Source: DASPTB01 sp035623615
Lineage (GTDB): Bacteria; Actinomycetota; UBA4738
DNA length: 5,736 nucleotides
Direction: 5' to 3'
Assembly: GCA_035623615.1 (NCBI GenBank)
Contig: DASPTB010000250.1
Coordinates: 1 to 5,736, forward strand
Positions 4,236-5,736 of the stretch are shown here, one piece after another; position 1 is the first letter of the stretch; every line of letters starts with the position of its first letter. Both the position numbers and the translations under genes were made by a program. Under the pieces are notes generated by a model. It ran no database searches, had not been told where the DNA came from, and saw nothing but the letters and a program-made list of their open reading frames with translations.

Positions 4236-5582
4236 GTGGCACCTGAAGGCACCTCATCGATCCCGTCCGAGCCGCTGCACCGCGGATACGACGCCCTGCT
4301 GTTCGACCTCGACGGCGTCCTGTACCGGGCGGACGAACCCGTTCCCGGCGCCGCGGACGCGCTCTCCGGGCTGCGCACTGCCGGCGCGACGATCAGGTTC
4401 CTCACCAACAACTCGGCGAGGACGCCGCTTCAGATCGCGGAGCGCTTGGCCCGCATGGGCATCCACGCCCAACCGTCCGAGATCCTCACGTCGGGTTTGG
4501 CGACCGCCGCTCTCCTCCACCGCGAGGGGATCACCGGCACCGCCTTCGTGGTGGGGGAGCGTGGCGTCCGGGACGCGCTCGAGACTGCCGGCATCGAGGT
4601 GGTGGACGGGAGTCCCGCCCGCACCGACCTCGTCGTCGTTGGGTGGGACCGCGAACTCACCTACGACAAGCTCCGGATCGCCGCACTGTTGGTCCAGCGG
4701 GGCGCGCGGCTCGTCGCCACCAACGCCGACGTCACGTACCCCGCTCCGGACGGGTTGTGGCCCGGCGCCGGGTCGATCCTCGCCGCGGTCGTGGCCGCCA
4801 CGGGCGCGACGCCAACTGTCGTCGGCAAGCCGTCGCGACCCCTGTTCCAGGCCGCCGCCGAGGAAACGGGCGCCTCCCGGCCGTTGGTCGTGGGTGATCG
4901 GCTGGACACGGACATCGCCGGAGCTTCCGGGGTGGGATGGGACTCGTTTCTCGTCACGACCGGTGCGTCCCGCCTGCCGGACCTGCTCGACGCCGCGACG
5001 ATCCCGACGTTCGTCGCCGCGTCGCTCGGAGCCCTGCTCGAGCCGAGGCTTGCCGCGCGCCCACGGCCGGCGACCCACGATGACGTCACCGACGTGTCGG
5101 AGCTGCTTCGGGCGGCCGGGCTCTCGCCCGACGGCCTCGCCGAGCGGGTCGAGGCGAGCGCCACGACGGTGCTCGCCGGACCGGAAGGGTCCCCCGGACC
5201 CCCAACCGCGGTCGCCGGAGTACTGGACATCGGCGACGGTTTCGGCGTGCTGCGCGGGGTAGCAGTCGCCGAGCCGTTCCGAGGACAGGGGTTGGGCACG
5301 CTCGTGGTCGCGGCGGCGACCCGCCTGGCCGCCGACCGAGGGATCCGGCGGCTCGTGCTGTTCACCGACCGCGGCGGCGGTTTCTTCGGCGAACTGGGCT
5401 TCGCGCCCGTCGACCGCGCGGAGGTGCCGCCAGCGGTCCTGTCGGCCCCCGAGATCGCGGCCCATTGTGCCGGCTGCACGCTCGTCATGACGCGGTCGAT
5501 CGAGCCCGGCGCTCCGGAGTCGCGGCCCGGTCAGTCCTCGCCGGCGTCCGGGCGTGGCGGGCCACCGAACCCGGGCGGTTGA
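4236..5582 (+). CDS. HAD-family phosphatase fused to a GNAT acetyltransferase domain (Rv1692-like)
   Basis: A 448-residue two-domain protein. Residues 17-270 are a NagD/4-nitrophenylphosphatase-type HAD phosphatase: motif I DLDGV with nucleophile D24 and acid D26, motif II LTNNS with T57, motif III GKPS with K198, motif IV VVGDRLDTDIAGA with D221 and D226, and a C2-type cap between motifs II and III. Residues 278-422 are a GNAT domain with a complete acetyl-CoA motif A (VAVAEPFRGQGLG, R349-x-x-G352-x-G354). Its ending, FFGELGFAPVDRAEVPPAV then CAGCTLVM, resembles ArsN2-type acetyltransferases. Residues 423-448 are a Pro/Gly-rich tail. Mycobacterial Rv1692 has the same order and was reported as a glycerol-3-phosphate phosphatase in lipid recycling; applying that here is inference. 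The HAD half should need magnesium. GTG 4236 is the only plausible start before the HAD core; it lacks a ribosome binding site, suggesting translational coupling to the TPR gene 15 bases upstream. The 3' end overlaps the - strand gene by 52 bases. Confidence 0.93.
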   Translation: MAPEGTSSIPSEPLHRGYDALLFDLDGVLYRADEPVPGAADALSGLRTAGATIRFLTNNSARTPLQIAERLARMGIHAQPSEILTSGLATAALLHREGITGTAFVVGERGVRDALETAGIEVVDGSPARTDLVVVGWDRELTYDKLRIAALLVQRGARLVATNADVTYPAPDGLWPGAGSILAAVVAATGATPTVVGKPSRPLFQAAAEETGASRPLVVGDRLDTDIAGASGVGWDSFLVTTGASRLPDLLDAATIPTFVAASLGALLEPRLAARPRPATHDDVTDVSELLRAAGLSPDGLAERVEASATTVLAGPEGSPGPPTAVAGVLDIGDGFGVLRGVAVAEPFRGQGLGTLVVAAATRLAADRGIRRLVLFTDRGGGFFGELGFAPVDRAEVPPAVLSAPEIAAHCAGCTLVMTRSIEPGAPESRPGQSSPASGRGGPPNPGG

Positions 5583-5736
5583 CCACCGAACCCGGGCGGT
5601 TGACCACCGAAGCCCGGCGGGGGACCACCCAAGCCCGGCGGGGGACCGGGTCCGCCCGATCGCCGGCCCCATCCCCCGTGACCCAACTGGTCGGGACGCG
5701 GCGGCGGCGGCGGCCTCCTGAACCCCTCCTTCGGGA
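5531..5736 (-). CDS. C-terminal end of a Gly/Pro-rich protein (partial)
   Basis: The last 67 codons of a gene that begins beyond the right edge. From the edge the frame is open and reads PKEGFRRPPPPPRPDQLG, then a Gly/Trp/Arg stretch, then heptads of the form GFGGQPP (two exact, with GFGGPPP- and GLGGPPP-type variants), and ends PRPDAGED before TGA at 5533-5531. The composition suggests a flexible, disordered tail of the kind found on actinobacterial membrane and surface proteins. No domain can be named from this fragment. It counts as a gene because the 21-base DNA repeats keep this frame free of stops while two copies put a TGA in one + strand frame. It is convergent with the HAD-GNAT gene and overlaps it by 52 bases. 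The call needs the sequence to the right; a second - strand frame is also open here. Confidence 0.5.
   Translation of the reverse strand, partial: PKEGFRRPPPPPRPDQLGHGGWGRRSGGPGPPPGLGGPPPGFGGQPPGFGGQPPGFGGPPRPDAGED
5562..5645. repeat. Four 21-bp tandem repeats across the HAD-GNAT stop codon
   Basis: Four consecutive 21-base units start at 5562, 5583, 5604 and 5625, each beginning CCACC. Units 1 and 2 are identical. Units 3 and 4 differ from each other by one base and from unit 1 by four or five. On the - strand each unit encodes seven residues (GFGGQPP or a variant). On the + strand, in the HAD-GNAT frame, units 1 and 2 each end in TGA, and the first of these is that gene's stop codon. The unit length is a multiple of three, so gain or loss of copies keeps both frames. 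Confidence 0.9.

Noticed and set aside
4254..5672. A 472-codon open frame on the - strand antisense to nearly all of HAD-GNAT
   Set aside because: Its translation is Arg/Gly/Pro-rich with no recognisable motif, while the + strand frame has all HAD and GNAT motifs. Long antisense frames are expected in DNA with very high GC at third codon positions.

Overview
The window is very GC-rich, uses GTG starts freely and is packed with genes. This style, together with the gene order described below, points to a member of the Actinomycetota, probably not a mycobacterium or streptomycete but a less studied or uncultured lineage. That placement is inference; no species can be named from the sequence alone.

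Layout from left to right. The window opens with the last gene of an rRNA operon, a complete 5S rRNA (about 4-122), followed by a strong GC-rich hairpin (129-158). A + strand gene (180-1208) follows at once and encodes a protein with an Arg/Gly/Ser-rich disordered N-terminal half and about five TPR-like repeats. A - strand metallo-beta-lactamase-fold hydrolase (1219-2157) meets it tail to tail. Next is a divergent intergenic region (2158-2266), a very short + strand SSB-like OB-fold protein (2267-2575), and a - strand DUF1015 protein (2588-3808), again tail to tail with the gene before it. A 34-base divergent gap (3809-3842) separates that gene from a two-gene + strand unit: a small three-repeat TPR protein (3843-4220) and a HAD phosphatase fused to a GNAT acetyltransferase domain (4236-5582). 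The window closes with the C-terminal end of a Gly/Pro-rich protein on the - strand (5531-5736, cut by the window edge). Its repeat-coding DNA overlaps the end of the HAD-GNAT gene.

How the genes relate. A TPR protein of the Rv1691 type and a HAD phosphatase with a GNAT-related C-terminus (Rv1692 type, reported as a glycerol-3-phosphate phosphatase in Mycobacterium tuberculosis) are neighbours in mycobacteria, to my recollection. Here the Rv1691-like gene sits next to the rRNA operon and the Rv1692-like gene lies 3 kb away. A hydrolase, an SSB-like protein, DUF1015 and a second TPR protein lie between them. Strands alternate and the two convergent gaps are only 10 and 12 bases, so this is not one operon; only the second TPR gene and the HAD-GNAT gene look co-transcribed.

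I see no CRISPR array, insertion sequence, phage gene, toxin-antitoxin pair or recognisable defence system. The window is mostly ordinary chromosomal housekeeping and conserved-hypothetical content. The points worth a second look are the intact HAD-GNAT fusion, the truncated-looking SSB, the repeat-bearing convergent overlap at the right edge, and likely leaderless starts.
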